Assembly (NCBI GenBank): GCA_049999765.1
Contig: JBNGIQ010006128.1
Coordinates: forward strand, 1-41,957
Reading direction: 5' to 3'
Length of the DNA stretch: 41,957 nucleotides
DNA from: Phaeoceros laevis
Taxonomy: Eukaryota > Anthocerotophyta > Anthocerotopsida > Notothyladales
Below the pieces are notes generated by a model. The model saw nothing but the letters and a program-made list of their open reading frames with translations, did no database searches and was not told where the DNA came from. The translations under genes were made by a program, and so were the position numbers. Positions 41,332 through 41,957 of the stretch are shown here, piece by piece (position 1 is the stretch's first letter; every line of letters begins with the position of its first letter).

Positions 41332-41610
41332 GTGTGCTCCCCGTTTCAGGGGATGCACACCGCAGATCTCCTGAACGGGTAGTAAACGAAGGGCACACCG
41401 GGAAGGTCGGTGGGTCACACACACACACACCCGGTGTTCCTGGGTTGTGTGTGTGTCTTCCTTTTACATATGTATGTCATATATAAAAAAGTTTGTGTGT
41501 GAGACTCGAATTCACTTGCTGATTTACGTTTTTTGTCGTTCTACTTTGCTTCACACTCATTTCCAGCCTTTGCTAGCTCTAACTAGTGTTTTTATGGCTT
41601 GGTAAGACGC
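41332..41610 (+). repeat. CA/TG hairpin repeat, copy X3 (longest)
   Basis: GTGGTGTGCTCCCCG, GGGGATGCACACC, (CA)n, CCCGGTGTTCCTGGG, (GT)n, TATGTATGTCATAT and TTTGCTAGCTCTAACTAGTG occur in order. The left half pairs with X1 (835-945, reverse) and the right half with X2 (29440-29610), so this copy links the two. Confidence 0.7.
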
Positions 41611-41756
41611 AGTGATGCTGGTTCCAAGCCGTTTACATAGCAGCAGACTGTGTTGACAGTTGCTATCTAATTGGCCAGGTATGGATACAAAACCCATTTA
41701 GGGTTCTTTATTTTTTGGCAACTACAAAGTTGACCGGCGCCAAGCCCGTTTTAAAA

Positions 41757-41957
41757 CATGTTTTTACAGGCATTTTGTGATGCGCCTGACCTCTTAGAGG
41801 ATCTACAAAATATAGTGTTTGGGTGGAAGTACCACCATAGCCTTGCTTCTGTGCTTTATAAAGGATGTTTTTACTGACTTCCCCATCGATCACCCTACTT
41901 GCTTGCACCAGTGTGAGTGTATGTATATCCATAGACTTCAGAAGTTCCTCGATCTAG
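41757..41957 (+). pseudogene. Penelope-like element copy C, 5'-truncated ORF2
   Basis: About 200 bp are nearly identical to the reverse complement of 2857-3050, coding MFLQAFCDAPDLLEDLQNIV and FGWKYHHSLASVLYK. Five bases present in copy A (CCTAA) are missing near 41863, shifting the frame. Similarity starts abruptly at about 41757, inside ORF2, and runs to the window end. The short divergence suggests a more recent insertion than copy B. Confidence 0.85.

Noticed and set aside
1-41957. tRNA or rRNA genes
   Set aside because: No cloverleaf with A and B boxes and no rRNA core sequence was noticed by eye. A covariance-model search was not possible here, so small RNA genes could have been missed.

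Overview
This window reads as intergenic DNA from a large, repeat-rich nuclear genome of the plant lineage. Evidence: a (CCCTAAA)3 plant-type telomere motif at 35567-35587; plant-style Ty1/copia elements, one with a primer-binding site resembling the initiator-Met-tRNA site used by many plant copia elements (26884-26898) and a purine tract ending in GTGGGAG; and a Penelope-like reverse transcriptase family together with a methyltransferase-bearing retrotransposon. From memory I associate these last two with streptophyte (charophyte) algae such as Chara or Klebsormidium. The species call is an inference. No intact host gene was recognised, and almost every coding region is a broken mobile-element gene.

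Layout: (1) 1087-4361, minus strand: Penelope-like element copy A, with a basic Gag-like ORF1 followed by an ORF2 whose reverse transcriptase (RT) has GIPMGFAYSPLW and YIDD motifs. (2) 9932-12979, minus: copy B, which stops just before RT motif A. (3) 18209-20335, plus: Ty1/copia fragment 1 (Gag tail, protease, integrase). (4) 20591-27129, minus: copia 2, the most complete element, with two LTRs, primer-binding site, purine tract, an extra leader ORF, Gag, protease, integrase, RT and RNase H. It also carries a plus-strand (antisense) ORF with a membrane segment between RNase H and the 3' LTR. (5) 31510-33650: copia 3, from another lineage, RT-RNase H only, again followed by an antisense plus-strand ORF. 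(6) 34396-36785, minus: a deleted element with Gag-like, aspartic protease, the start of a DNMT3-like C5 cytosine methyltransferase, an integrase C-terminal tail, a PHD finger and a 151-bp LTR. (7) 36781-41093, minus: copia 4. (8) 41757-41957, plus: a third Penelope-like copy, 5'-truncated and running off the window.

The spaces between hold short dispersed repeats: a family of about 110-170 bp in four copies, a CA/TG hairpin family in three clear copies, a second TG-linked family in two copies, and several two-unit tandem duplications.

The best candidate for unusual biology is the cytosine-methyltransferase plus PHD-finger retroelement at 34396-36785. Next come the copia 2 leader ORF that begins inside the primer-binding site, the paired antisense ORFs beside copia 2 and copia 3, and the Penelope-like elements with no visible endonuclease.
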